Positions 1 to 12,962 are shown, counted from the first letter of the stretch. The stretch is DNA of 64,000 bases from Chrysopilus asiliformis (GCA_964034945.1 OZ035962.1:112717234-112781233), one strand, 5' to 3'. The notes: generated by a model not told the origin, from the sequence alone. Translations and numbers: made by a program.

Positions 1-563
1 TTCCCATTACCACGAATAAAATATTATCTAAACACTAGAGACGAGTAAGTTTTCCATCTATTATTATTATTGTCAATCAATTTATTTAAAAAAAAAAACT
101 TCTGTGTTCAAACCATTTCAGAAATTTTGCTGCCGTACTTTGAGCTTCTAAGAACTGACTGAACTGAAATTTTGGAAAATCAAGTGTTTCGGTGCGCATC
201 CCGGCTTTACGGATGACTATTGATCTTTTATAAATTATTCGCATATTTTTATCTATAGCTACCGGTATCTATTAAGTTAAATTTCAAATTCATTCATGTT
301 GCCATTTTTATAATACTGAAATTTTATATTGAGAAAAATTGGGCATTCGGAAAATTTTCATTAAAATCACGTGTTGGCTAAATTGTTTTATCATTCCATT
401 AGAAAGTAATTTAAGAATAGATTGAGTACTATTTGGTTGAATTAATATTTAAGAAAGGTTTTTTTATATTGACCAATCATGATTGAATATATTTAGTGTG
501 TTAATAAATTTAACTTTTTAATGCAATTTCGAATTTTTATTACTTAAAAAAAATTGTATGACC
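1..563. other. AT-rich non-coding, no feature seen
   Basis: The stretch is AT-rich, has no long open reading frame and shows no recognisable domain or RNA gene. It precedes a TIR element beginning near 564. Confidence 0.5.
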
Positions 564-933
564 CTAAGTCCGGTATTACACTTGGCTTAAGTAAGCCGGC
601 AACTTTTGGGCTTAATAAGCCAATGTGCTTAGATTTGTGGCTTAAATAAGCCAATCCTGTTTACATATGCTACACAAGTTTACATGTGTGTGTGAACTCA
701 AACCATTGAAATTGCTGCTGCTCATATACTTCCCAAGATCTTTACCTGCTGACGGTCAGAACGAAAATGATTTCTGCCTACTACTTTTCCGAAACCGGTT
801 AACACGCTTTGAATGTATGCAGATTGTCGATAAGCGATGATTTAGAGTGGCAACTTTTCCCTCCGCAGTCGTTTCTCCCGAAAATCGGCTTAAGTAAGCC
901 CGAAAGTTGCCGTGTGTAATACCGCGCTTACTT
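564..933. mobile_element. MITE with GGTATTACAC-type inverted termini
   Basis: The left end contains GGTATTACAC followed by a GGCTTAAGTAAGCC motif and GGCAACTTT. The right end carries the reverse complement of the same words (AAAGTTGCC, GTGTGTAATACC). The interior repeats the palindromic word GGCTTAAGTAAGCC or GGCTTAAATAAGCC. No ORF is present, so this is a non-autonomous terminal-inverted-repeat element of about 370 bp. The superfamily is not assigned. Confidence 0.65.
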
Positions 934-1280
934 TCTTTTTTTTTTGAGGGACAGACAAAATGTTAGTTCCCTTATCTAACCAATTTTAGAAAAAAAAAAC
1001 AACAAGTATAGTAGACGCACGCGTGGTACAGTGAATATTCGGTGAAATGTAAATCCAGTAGTGAACAGCGATTTTTTTCTAAAAATCTACATTTATTTAT
1101 AATTTATTTATAATCCCATAATCATTCTATAGAGGGAAAAATTATTTTCTATGACAAGAAATATGTGTAGAGTTATCAGCCTTGTGATTGTTCAATAATT
1201 TATGTAGTGTTGTCTTTCGCAGTCGGAATTCTTTTTTGGAATCGGGGTTTAATGAAGAGACACTTTCTCCTTTTAACTAC

Positions 1281-1409
1281 GGGGCTTATTATGAAATACG
1301 ATCGTAATCATAAGGATCAGAAATTGTGTGTTGTTGTTAGTGTTTTCCACTAACAGCAACAGGTGAATACCGATCGTTACGATTACGATCGTATTCCATA
1401 TTAGGCCCC
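1281..1409. mobile_element. Short MITE with GGGGCYTA inverted termini
   Basis: The left arm GGGGCTTATTATGAAATACG continues into ATCGTAATC. The right arm is its imperfect reverse complement and ends in ATATTAGGCCCC. The arms are about 33 bp around an AT-rich core of about 60 bp. There is no coding capacity. Confidence 0.65.
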
Positions 1410-2374
1410 CAGTAAGATTAATCCTGTTTCAACCATCACTTACTGAAGTGTTAATTTATCTTCATATCGTGCATACTATTGAATTCCACAACCACTGATA
1501 CAACATCAAATTGTTATATGAACTGGAACTACTTGATTTTCATAAAAAAATATTAAATAAAAAGTAAAAAAAAAAATATTTTAAAAAATGTTTTTCCTTT
1601 TATTCTCTCTTACTTGTTGAAATAAATGTAATTTTGTCTTAAGCAATTTTATTATTCACTTTATTAAATAATTACTATAAAGATATATCGCCGTAATTTT
1701 ATTTTATTATTTTTAGTTTATATTTCGCAATTTTTATACATTAGCTACAACGTAAAATCCTCTAAACGATTTTGTATTTTTTGTGTTTAATTAAAATTAA
1801 ATAACAAAAAAGAGAAAAAATAATAATTATACGTTTAACGAATAAATAAACAAGCAATTATTCCACATATTTACATTTTTTTTTGTATTTATTTCTTGTT
1901 AGTCTGTAAATTCTTTTTAAATATATATTTTTTTTTATTTTGCATTTTAATCAATTGATGAAGAAACGAGAAGAAAAAAACATAAAAATGGATAGTCAAA
2001 AAATGGGGGAAAACGTATTTGTTCGCTAAATAATAACTTTAAAATGTAACATATTGTTAAAATTATTTCCTTTTTTTGCCAACAAGAAAAATGCTTCATT
2101 TCAGACAAGCACGGAACGTTAGCACGTAGCAGTTTTTCTGTATTGAATGCATTTCACATTTATATGTAATTTTCAATATAAACGAAATTAAAACATTCTA
2201 ATCATATCTGTGGTCGTTTATTTCGACATTACAACTACTTATTGATATAAGATTGTGTCGAATAACGTCATCAAGGGTTCGCTTATTTATTTTTGTATAA
2301 AAATTAATATTAATTTATAACCATAATAATAATGATAATCATAATATAATAGTAATATTAATAATAATAATAAT
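1410..2374. other. Slmap 3' flank / 3' UTR, AT-rich
   Basis: This very AT-rich stretch lies downstream of the Slmap stop codon, which is read on the minus strand at 2375. Part of it is probably the Slmap 3' UTR. Many AATAAA-like words occur on the minus strand, so no single polyadenylation site can be chosen. No ORF of interest is present. Confidence 0.4.
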
Positions 2375-5300
2375 TTACAAGTATGAGAAAAGTAAATAAC
2401 TAATAAAGGCAATTATGATGGCGCCATAAATCATAAACTTTGATAAGAATTGCTTCTGTATATCCTTTAATTCGCCTTTGAGTAAAACTATATCCTTTTT
2501 GAGCTCTAGATTTTCACTGAGAATAATCTCGTATTTCTCCTTGTAAATTATCAATTCCTCTTCGTGCTGGATAGCGGCGCTATTGATAACAGCTAAATCA
2601 CTTTTAATTATATCCTCGTCGTATTCATTAACGTCATCGTATCTTTTCTTGCTGCTAGCGACATTTTTATACTGTGCAGCTGGCATAGCAACTGAAGGTA
2701 CTTCGATATTGGTTCTGTTACTCATTTCAGTGTGATCACATTCATCTAATTGCAATTTCAATTCAGTTTGCGACACTGTATCGCAATCCGTTTGTGAAGC
2801 GATCGCTTTTGAAGCTCGTTGTTGCTGTTGCCGGTTCGGTGCCGTTGAATTATTATCGATGGCGCCCTGCAACATCGCTCTCTCCTCTTCTAATTTATTG
2901 ATGTTATCCTCCATTTCAATGGCCTTCAATTTCAATGATTCGATTTCGATTTGCATGTATTCGTTCATGTTGACCTTCTCTTGAAACTGATTGTACGTTG
3001 GTCGCGTTTGTAATTCTATTTGTAGAGTTTTTAATTCTTCTTGCACCGAATTCAACTGGAATGGGATTTTTATATTAAAAAACCAAGTATGAATAAATTT
3101 CAAATTAGCGAAAAAAAAATTCGTTTTTCGTTTACCTTCATTTCGAGTTCTTCGTAGCTCTCCTGTGCGTGAGTATATTCTTCCATTTTCTTAATTGAAT
3201 TCAAATACTGAAATATTTCGTTATATACATCTTTCAATGATGACGTCGTTGATTTGATAATTTCTCGACTTCCATCGTAGTTTGTTTTAAGGTTTTGATT
3301 ACCATCGCTAAGCGAACTTGAACTCGTGCAATTCTCCTCTTCATCATCATCATTTTCTTCAGCTGGAATTTGAAAAAAATTGTGAAATTTATTGACTAAT
3401 TTTGAAAAAAATATTTTCTAGATTTTTTCAGAAACAGTTAGGTTTTCATACACAATGCACAAAAATTTATTTTTTCCCTTTTTAGTACATTTTTCAAGAA
3501 AATCTTTTTTAACTTTTTTTTATATAAAATAAAATATTTTATTCGGATAAATTGTAAAAAAATGTAATTTACCTGGACATGTATCCGTATCTAATTGATC
3601 TAAATTCTTTTCAATAGCAAGAAGTTTATCGTGTAACTTCGATAAATTCAATTCTCGGCCATTTTCTAATTCATCGGTGTCGACATCCTAAAAAATTTCA
3701 AGAAAGAAAAAATGTTAAAATTGTGAAAAAATAATAAATTTGGTCGAATCTGAAATCAGATTCAATGCATTTTTACATAAATTTATACACAAGTGCACCA
3801 TAACAAATTTAGAAAACATTGCCTGATTGAATGAATTTTAAAGCCAAAATTTGTTTAATATTTGTGGTAATTTTTACTTTCCTCTTCGAAAGAAAAAAAA
3901 GTATAACATTCATGACCGAGACCGACTTAAGAACGGGTGCAGATAGAAAATTTCTGAACAGTACGAAATCCGTTTCAGGCAAAATTATGAGGACGTCTGT
4001 GCATCCCGTGTGTGCACGTATTTTAAATCATACTAATATATAAAAATGAGTTGGTGTCTGTCTGTTGCTCTTTCATGGAAAAATGGCTGAACCGATTGAC
4101 TCGAAATCTGGCATGAGTTTATGTGGTAGTTCTGGTTCCAACATAGGCATACGGAAAAGTAGCGCGAGGGGTGGGGGGAGTAAGGGGAGGGGGTGATTTC
4201 GAAACTAAGTTTTTGCGCTATGTTACTCTTTCGCGGGGAATCTACTGAACCGTTTGGCCTCAAATTTGACATTGATGTTCGTCGGGGGTCCAGCCCCAAC
4301 ATAGACCCATTAAAGTTTTCAAGTTCTTTTCTGTTTTCTTCGTATTCTAAAACTTAGACAAAAAGCTTAACCCGGCAACGACGGGTATGCAAGCTAGTTT
4401 TAAATAAAGCAAGAACGCGTTGACCTAACGACTTGAAATTTTTTTGTGAATAAGTTTTACAAAAATCATGGTTTTCTACTAACTTTTGAAAAGTAACGGT
4501 AGCTCTAACGGGTACCTCCCATACATTTTTTTTTAAATATCGGTTTCTGAAAGTTTCTCGAAACTTATTTGCTTTTGGGAAAAAACGAATATAACAAAAT
4601 TTAAAAGATATTGATTTTTCTGCATTGTCTGCTTTAGCGGTTTTTTGTATTTCTAGCGGTTCTCAAGATTATTGAAAAAAATTCAGGCCTCTTAAATTAT
4701 GAATTTTGTTTTTTATACCCGTATGGTGAAACCAAAGGGTATATTAACTTTGCCTTACCGTTTGTAACGCCAAGATCCCGTCATCACACACAAAAATGAA
4801 TTACACCAGTGTGTTTAGAATGATAAAAATAATAAATTTTTGGATGTCCGTCCGTCCGTCTGTCTGTCCGTCTGTCTGTCTGTCTGTCCGTCCGTCTGTG
4901 GCGCGGATTGCGGGCGCACGGATTGAGCTAGAGACTTGAAATTTTGCGCAGATCAGTTTTTCGTAAAATGCGAGGCTAAGTTCGTTAATGGGCAAAAATG
5001 GACCATTAGGGGGGGGACCCCCCATACGAACGAAATCGTTTTTTGTGAATATCTCAAAAACGGTGCATCTTATCAAAAAAGTCCAAGAACAAAAGTTATT
5101 TAGGATATGATTCTACATAAAACTCCCATACATCAAAATCCGATTGGAATAAATTTTAAAAAATCTTATTGGAAAGTTTGACTTCAAACTGGAATTTTGG
5201 TATAACTGTTCGAATTTTGATACGAATATCACCATACGGGTCTCCAATGATTGTCAGATTGGCAATTATAGCTTTTGTTATGTTTCATAATATAACCAAA

Positions 5301-7552
5301 TTTATGGGAAATAATATTTCCTGCATTTCTTCCTTTAATGGTTTTTACGTATCTTTAACGATTCTCAAAATATATGTTTTTTTTCACACATTTTTCCGAT
5401 ACTAAATATTGCAGAGAAAATTATTGTGTTGATCAGAACTGATATTTTTTGAAATACATACATTGCAAATAGCCTTTATAATATCAGCAGAACCCTCCTT
5501 ATTCTTAAGATCAGAATTTTCCAACCATTTCATAACAGTACTCTTCGATGAAGTTCTACTCGTTTTTGAAACAGTTTCTTCTTCGTCCTCACTTGCGTTT
5601 CCATATTTCTATTATAGAAAAACCACAAAAGAAAGCATTTATATAATACGAATACGACACATAGAGATAAAATCATACTTCACGCAAATCGATTTCCTGC
5701 AGCAGTGAATGTTTTTCAGTGATTAGCGCGGATACTTGATTTTTGAGGTCCTGACATTCCAACTCATGTTTCTTCAATTGTGCAAAGAGATGTTGACTTT
5801 CGGAATCTTGTTTTTGTACTTGGTTTTGGTTTTTCTCATTGTTTTCACGATGCTCTTTGCATTCTGCCTCAAAACGTGTTGAACGGCAGTTAACCTCCTG
5901 TAAATTTCCAAAAAAAAACATAACATTTAATGAAGTCCAGAAATTGTCAATTGACTGATTATTTTTAAACCCCCGACGAGCGGCCTAAAGCAACTTTGTG
6001 TCATTCACATTCAGTTAAGTAGGGAAGATTACAATAAATGCATATTAAATGAATTAAAATTACTTGTAAATTTTGCTGTGTACGAAGAAGCTGCTCTCGC
6101 AGCAAGGAGCATTCATCTTCGCTGCTGCACAAAGCGCGTTCAATTGTTGTTAGTTTCTGCATTGCTTCCATTCGCTCCTGATAAACTTTGCGGAGTGCTT
6201 CTTTGGCAGAGTTCTATAATTTAACAATGACGAAGACACATTTTATTACTTTATAAAAATCACATTTTATGTTGAACAATAATGAATGAATGAAATTGAT
6301 TAATCACGTACTTGGTAAACCGATTTATCTTCTTGCAGCTTAAGAATCTCCTCTCGAAGACGATCTTCTGATGCATTCTTTTGGAAAAATTGCAATTTAT
6401 TCTCGAGAATATCTATACGATTTAGTAATCTATCTTCGTCTATCATCGCTTGCCAACATGTTGAAGTATTGCGTCTAGGAAATTAGAATAAGTCGTATTA
6501 GTTTTAATTCATGAAAAATAAAATAAAATAAAACCCACCTCGTTACTTCGACAACTTTTTGTATATCATGAAGTTTTGTCTCTAAAATCTTTTCACGTTG
6601 GACCGCTTCAGACAGATAATGGTGTAAACGGTGTAATTCATTTAATGATATGGTTCCTTCACCGGGTATGAAGCGACTAGAATTATTTGATATGGCTTCC
6701 CGTCCATCTGGCAAATATAGCTTGACACAAGCAATAATGCATCCGTGAACCTCTTTACGTGAATTCTCGATAACATCAACACCAAATTTTACAATATCAC
6801 CGGAATTAAGCTCTTCCGCCTCTGATTGGCTAATTTTACGCTCATTGATAAATGTCCCATTGCTACTTTTTGTATCCTAAAACGAAACATCAAATCATTT
6901 ACATTTTTGCAATGAACATTACGAACAAAAAACAAACGTTAAACAAATTCTTTGTAATTTTAGTGCTGCGATGGTTGCATTCGATTTGCATTGCAATACC
7001 GACTTTTAAATGTTTCAGAACCTGCAATTGCCACTTCAGCCCCAATCTACATGCTAACCATCGCAGTGTGCGCCTGGACTTATGTACGTTTTTGCTATAT
7101 AGCAGAAATAAAACCCCCGTAGTATATTTTAATTTTAATGTCGCATGCATATTTATGTGATACGTAGAACGAAAATCATCCTACCTTAACATAAAATTTA
7201 TCCTCGGCATACCATAACACAGCATGGTTTCTGGACAAGACTTTGCAATCGAAAATTGCATTGCTATCCGACACCCGACTTCTAGCGATTGACCGTCCAA
7301 CTTTTACTTCTTGATTTGGCTCAAGTTGCAAAATTCGAGTCTAAATTCAGGATCGAGATAAGAAAAAAACAAACATTAGAAACAGAGAGTGAATTTTCAA
7401 CAGTTTTTTTTTTTTGATGATTATGTAGCCTGATTTTACCTGAAATGGGTGTGAGTTTTGTTGACATACTAGGATAATCCGTGCAGAATCCGGGGATCCA
7501 TTACCTCGATTGTTTGTTGAATTTGTTCCACATTGTTGCTGATTTTGGTTTT

Positions 7553-7584
<32 letters not shown>

Positions 7585-7748
7585 TGGTTTTGCTGTTGCT
7601 GCTGCTGTTGTTTCCATTCATTTTTCACTGTGTTGTCATTTGAATTTAACGCTATGTTATCAGTTGAGGCCATTATTAAACCACTCGTGCCCAAAAACGA
7701 CTTTGTGTCATCTACATTTTCTATCCACTCGTTGCTAACAATTACCAT
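2375..7748 (-). CDS. Slmap: Sarcolemmal membrane-associated protein (SLMAP) homologue, 10 coding exons
   Basis: SLMAP is a tail-anchored FHA/coiled-coil adaptor of the STRIPAK phosphatase complex, which acts on Hippo signalling and at muscle membranes. Coding exons on the minus strand are 7748-7440, 7340-7185, 6876-6539, 6474-6312, 6213-6064, 5897-5679, 5608-5462, 3687-3573, 3362-3136 and 3055-2375. All splice phases agree and give 834 aa, close to the roughly 830 aa of vertebrate SLMAP. A Gln/Asn-rich tract near residues 50-85 precedes the FHA domain (about 95-200), which shows [15 protein letters not shown] and [11 protein letters not shown]. Conserved [11 protein letters not shown] follows, then acidic coiled coils. 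A hydrophobic tail with almost no lumenal residues (about 815-834) is the membrane anchor. An acceptor three bases before the ATG implies at least one non-coding 5' exon further upstream. The intron between 5462 and 3687 holds a Helitron and a HINE-like element. The identification is firm; the exact 5' end is not known. Confidence 0.93.
4028..4397 (+). mobile_element. Short non-autonomous Helitron, copy 1 (in a Slmap intron)
   Basis: The element starts TCATACTAATATATAAAAAT and ends with a CCCGG/CGGG hairpin about 10 bases before a terminal CTAG. It is flanked by A on the left and T on the right. A TC start, 3' hairpin, CTAG end and A/T insertion site are Helitron hallmarks. The interior has a short GTCT tract and two related units of about 150 bp. 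It has no Rep/helicase coding and lies antisense within a Slmap intron. Confidence 0.8.
4714..5285 (+). mobile_element. DINE-1/HINE-like element, copy 1 (in a Slmap intron)
   Basis: Subterminal inverted repeats of 13 bp (ACCCGTATGGTGA at 4717 and its complement ending near 5241) flank a (GTCC/GTCT)n tract at about 4848-4898 and a conserved AT-rich body. Beyond the right repeat lies a small hairpin, ATTGTCAGATTGGCAAT, and a conserved tail. This arrangement matches the published structure of Helentron-associated DINE-1/HINE elements. Two further copies are in the window. Confidence 0.7.
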
Positions 7749-7750
7749 GA

Positions 7751-8353
7751 CCTGAAACAATGCAAATACGTTATTTTTATATTTTGAATTTCTATAAATA
7801 AGGATATTGATATCGTGCGGGTGACTAAAAAATTTTGACAATATTTGTTTTAATGTTTTTTTATGCCAGGAGTTTAGGCAAATTGCCTCTAATGCCGAAG
7901 CACAGCTCAAGACAAGAAGACTATATGGTTTTTTAGCTGCTGTAAGAGCTTGGCGGGCTAAAAAAATGGAGAATTAAGCAAAATATCTGGAAAACGAAAA
8001 TTTTATTTAATGAGAAATTGATTGGGGAGCATAATCACTGCATTAACTTATTATGATGTAATTTTTGAGACTTGATAGTGATAAAAAATACATCACACTT
8101 TTAGGGGGGAGGGCCTCTGCGGCAGTGTTAAACGGCGGTACTAAATGCCATACAAAAATCACGAAAAAGTGGATGAAGAACGGGGTCCGAACAGTCTTTC
8201 ACTTGCAAGTTCCGGCATCTTCCAGGAATAAATTTCAAATTGTGCAAATTGAAAAAAATCATAAAATAAAGTGTCAGATGTAAAAGCCGCCTAAAATAAG
8301 CGCGAAGTTGGGTTTTATTTTTTAATTTATGAGGGATTTTTAGTATTTAATTA
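7751..8353. other. Slmap 5' intron with a MITE fragment
   Basis: A minus-strand splice acceptor sits just above the Slmap start codon, so this is intron. Bases around 8093-8170 resemble part of the TCCATAAA-type MITE seen at 13627, 18262 and 28810 (shared words include CACTTTTAGGGGGGAGG and ATCACGAAAAAGTG). No coding sequence is seen. Confidence 0.45.
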
Positions 8354-8579
8354 CCAGGGCACCAATCATGTATTCCGACGCGTCTCTGTCTTTCGACTTC
8401 GACGCAGCTTTTGACTCTTGACTTCGCCATATCAGCAGCTTCAAATTTCCTGGAATGACCGTCAGAATCACGTTTCGATTCCCCTAAATTTCAAGCTGCA
8501 GATATGACGAAGTCAAGAGTTAAAGCTGCGTCGAAGTCGAAAGACAGAGACGCGTCGGAATACATGATTGGTGCCCTGG
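8354..8579. mobile_element. Foldback hairpin MITE, copy 1
   Basis: Two arms of about 96 bp are reverse complements at roughly 95% identity, joined by a loop of about 30 bp. Outer ends read CCAGGGCACCAATCATG and its complement. A transcript through it would fold into one long hairpin. Related copies lie at 22972-23209 and 55833-56071. No convincing target-site duplication was seen. Confidence 0.8.
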
Positions 8580-8856
8580 CTAAGGCTGCGACCATTCTTT
8601 CGGTCTTGCCCTAAAACAACTTGTCTATTGGTAAAAACTAAGTCGAAATACCGCGAGTGGCTGAGACGATAGAAGGGGACAGTTTTGCAAGTTTTTGGAG
8701 TAGTTTCTATCCAGGAACCACAGTAATTCGAAGAAATTTCTATTAATCGACTAAAAATGATTTAAACTTGAATAAATCGGCAATTCGAAAGCCATTAAAG
8801 GGCCAGTGCATTACTGGCATTTTTTTCATTAAAATCGTAGGTTTTTGTATTGAATA

Positions 8857-9180
8857 TCATACTAATATATAAAAATGAGTTGGTGTCTGTCTGTCTGTCT
8901 GTCTGTTCCTCTTTCACGCAAAAACGGCTGAACCGATTGACTTGAAATTTGGCATGAGTGTCTGTGGTAGTTCTGGTTCCAACATAGGCATACGGAAAAG
9001 TAGCGCGAGGGGTGGGGGGAGTAAGAGGAGGGGGTAAAGTCATCTCGAAACTTAGCTCTTCCTCTATGTTACCCTTTCGCGGGGAAACTAACGAGCCGAT
9101 TGACCTGAAGTTTAGCTCCAACATAGACCATAAAAAAAAATCAAAAAACTTAACCCGGCAACGACGGGTATGCAAGCTAG
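8857..9180 (+). mobile_element. Short non-autonomous Helitron, copy 2
   Basis: It begins TCATACTAATATATAAAAAT, contains a (GTCT)n tract and the same GAACCGATTGACTTGAAATT unit as the other copies, and ends with the CCCGGCAACGACGGG hairpin and CTAG. It is flanked by A and T. The second internal unit is shortened. There is no coding capacity. Confidence 0.82.
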
Positions 9181-12100
9181 TTTGTTATATTTTGGAATCT
9201 ACATATTGTGTGGCGTTGCCGTGATTGTACGTAGCCTAATTGAGACCACCTCGTCAGTATAAAGGTTAAAGAAATCACAAAAAAGCATTCAAATGACTGG
9301 AGCTGTGAATGTGTGATAAAAAGTGTAATTGCAAACGATGTTCTGGAATTGAAAAACTCCGACAGTTAATTAATAAAACTTTGTGAAATAAAAATGATAA
9401 CTTCAAATGTTGGACCTTCTAACATTTTATCAACGACTTGTTTATAATAAACTAAAAAAATGCAATTTATTTCTTAGAAACTGCAATCAATATTCCTGCA
9501 AGATGAGATAAAGTTTGAGATTTCAACCAGAATTTAATTCAAATTTAAGAAACTTCAAGTAAATGTTAAAATTTTCATTGAATTAATTTTCGTACGTGCA
9601 CGAGGCATAGCACATCTTGATTAAATCAACATTCTAAACTAATCCAAAGCAAACACAGAAAGACAGTGTGCTGTTTATTTACGCTTCGAGGCTGGAGAGC
9701 ACTATTGACCCAAATACGAATGAACGAACGAAGATGAATCTCACTCTGGATTTCCTCTCATCAGGATGAAAAAAAAATATGCGTACAAATTCCAGTTGCA
9801 ACAACTCTAAAGCAGTGAATAATTTTAAATTTAAAATTATGGCAACAACGTGATAGAAAATTTAAAATTTCTCAAGAGATCAACGCAATTTGTATTCCGT
9901 AACGAAGAGCTGCACTGATAGTAACAGGCGAACACTGTTGTATGACGACCATTCCATCCGTTAGAGGTTGATAAGGACTTTGGCATGGGTAAATATTTGA
10001 AGAGAAATCGAGATAAAAAAAAAAGCATTCACAAAAAACACAGGAAACTTGTTCGCTTCACGAACGCGTGAGGCACGAAAATTTATTTTTAGTGAAATTC
10101 TTATCCAAAAACGAATCGAAAAATCAAAGAAAACGAAAAATCCTGTCATGAAATTTAGTGAAACTTGTGGATGTGGAATAAAGACGCCTAGTTACAAGAA
10201 TAGATCCTAAATGATTTATACGTGTTCCTTTTTCAATCGAGAAATTCGTTCAATAGGGAGTGGAGCCATAGAAAAACAATTTCAATGATTAAAAATAGGA
10301 CGCCAGTGTTTGGAGTGTCTAAAAATAATTTCAAATTTCGAAATGTTACGCTAGAAATAGCCATCCCAAGACGGAAGTAAATCCAGGCAGATTCCTACCG
10401 AGCAAGTTGGGGGAGGCAGCTTTGATACAAAAGGATATAAAGAATGGCCGAATGAAAAAAGAAATAAAATGATCTATTACGGATGGCAGTTAGGTTAGGT
10501 AAGGGGGGAAGGATGGGGTGAAAAGCTATTTTAAATAATGTATTTTACAAACGATACTTATGTTTGAAGAAGTAAAAAACGAACACATGTGGTGGCGAAC
10601 GACTATTTCGTATACTCGAATTCTAAGTAGTTCTAAGACCCATCGTGCGAGGTTGCTGTACGTTTTCCCATTTGTTTTCACAAAGAAATTCAAAAAAAAA
10701 AATGTTTTTCTTTATTTTTTACATATTATTTATTTGATTCGTTTTTTTCATGCATTGTGCTGCGGATATTGACATTTTTTACTTTTCGTCTCAATAAAAA
10801 GAAGCCGAGAGCTGCTTGAAACTATAAAATTTTATTTTGGCACCGTGACAGAAATTCACCGGCATCGCGACTGACCGGGAAAAGATATTTTACTCTTCTT
10901 TACACATATTTCACACAGAATCATTAATTACAGTATGAAACATGACGTTTTAACTTCTCATTTTTTTTTAAGCGGTGGCGGCAACTGAATTCTTGTAATT
11001 TGCTTGAGGTTTACTAAAATAAATCCATATCGGAATGTCGATTTTCACATAATTAGCGACAAAGCAATGAGAAAACGCAAGTTTGATAAGTGAAAACAGG
11101 TGTTATTGATATTTTTGCCGGCTGCAAAAAATACGCTTCGAAGTTTATACGTAAACAATAACAGCAAGGATGATAAGAATGACCGCTGCAATTGTGAGAA
11201 TTCCAATGCATTTGATTTTGCCTTTATTTTTACCTGACAGAATTGAGTTTTTAAAAATATTTTCAAAGTTTTTTTACCGTCGCATTTTCCAAGTTTTATC
11301 ATCGAGAAAAAATTCAAAATGTAGCAAAAGATCGAGTGCGAAACATTTGACTGCCGGTCATTTCCAATCAACTTCAAATTCAGCAACTTTCTGCACGATA
11401 CCAAACAAAATCGGATTACTGGAAAAAATCAAATGAAAATTATAAATGATGGACGAAAATCAAATAAAAGCATCTTTCATTTTCATATTTTCATGGAACA
11501 CGAAATCACACACAGCTCTTTGTGAAAAAGGATCTAATCATGAAAATATCTGAATTTTTAAAATTTTGGTGTTGTGATTTTATTTTGAGTTAAAACTAAA
11601 AATAATCGAGGCGAGCGTTACCAAGAGTGTATTGGCCAAGATTTGTTAACATTGGGCAAGATTTGCTAGCGTTGGTTAAGATTTGCTGGCGTTGGCCAAG
11701 ATTTGTCAAGTAAATTGGATGGTCAAAAGTGCATTTAGACGATGAAATTTATTTGTCTACGTTTCTGGTTGTTTTGTACACAAAAAAAAATTGTCGATGA
11801 CAGTAGAGCTGAATTTATTAGCTATCATTTTTTGTATCAAATTCACAAAAAACATTAAAGCATGACGGGACGACCAAATTTATTAACATAAAATAACTTT
11901 AACAAATGACTTTGATTGTCTAAATGAGGCCCTAAACTCCAAACAAATTGCGAGAAAATTTCATTCCCCTTCTCGAGTTCGAAACTAGCGTCATAGATTG
12001 TACAAAAGAGGATTTTTTAAATATTCTATACATTTTTAGACCGAATTTTGATTGAAAATCCAATTCTAATGGATCGTTTACTGATACTTTATTCGACGAA

Positions 12101-12490
12101 TTTTTATCTTCGACACTAAATTCATATTGTACAGCATTTGACTCTACGATCCAAAATTTAAAAATTTATTCCTGAAAGACACCCGAACTCGATTTTTTCC
12201 ATATGAAATACTCCGAATAAATTAAAATTTTTACAACTTATGCTCTCTCTCTCGGCACTACAACCGGTTTCCGGTCTTGGCTTGCCGCAATGTCTCTCGC
12301 CAGAGGTAAATTCGTGTAAACAGATTTTCAATAAAATTCGAGGAGAGATTTAAGAAAAAATCGTAAGTGTAAACGGCGCCTAAGGCATGTAATCCAGAAT
12401 GATTTCTTTTAAAGCTAATCTAATTGAAATCGAGTGAACGAATTTTTAACTATTTGTCTTAATTTATTTGCGAGTTACTTGGGTGTCCCC
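9181..12490. other. Non-coding region, probably Slmap upstream/5' intron
   Basis: No ORF here resembles a protein family, and no RNA gene was recognised. A 20-bp minisatellite lies at 11632-11710 (listed separately). Because Slmap needs an upstream non-coding exon, part or all of this stretch may be its first intron. Confidence 0.35.
11632..11710. repeat. Minisatellite, 20 bp x 4
   Basis: Four consecutive 20-bp units of the form TTGGCCAAGATTTGYTARCG are visible, with a few substitutions between them. No gene overlaps. Confidence 0.75.
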
Positions 12491-12962
12491 CAATAACACC
12501 CCACTAAACCAAAAAATGAACGTTCATCAAATATGAGCGTTTACTGATCGTTTTGTGCGACAGAGAAAATCAGCTCTGAAAGGGACGACAATGTATTCCC
12601 AAGTATTTTCAACTTATGAACGAACGGTATCTAGTATATAAAGCCGACCGTCAAAGTTTTTCATATTTTTTGTTCACAAATGTTTCATTTTATATTCATT
12701 TTTAAAAGTTGGCGGGGAAATTTTTGACAGAAGAATACGGCAGGTTTTGTTTCATTTTTAGTCACAGTTAAGAATAATAGAACTTTGTAGTTCACTTAAA
12801 GATCAAAATTCGAATTCTGTTTGAATTGTCATTAATAAAAGCAAAAGAAATAACTACAGTGCCATTTTCTTTATATGCTGTTTTCAGTTAAAAAAAACTG
12901 TGTTGAGTGAGTGCGGTTTAAAATAAACGTGATTTTATATTAATTATAAATAAAAATCAAAA

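Noticed and set aside
4848..4898. GTCC/GTCT repeats as possible telomere-like or CRISPR-like arrays
   Set aside because: They are simple microsatellites inside DINE-1/HINE-like and Helitron copies, with no spacer-repeat structure.
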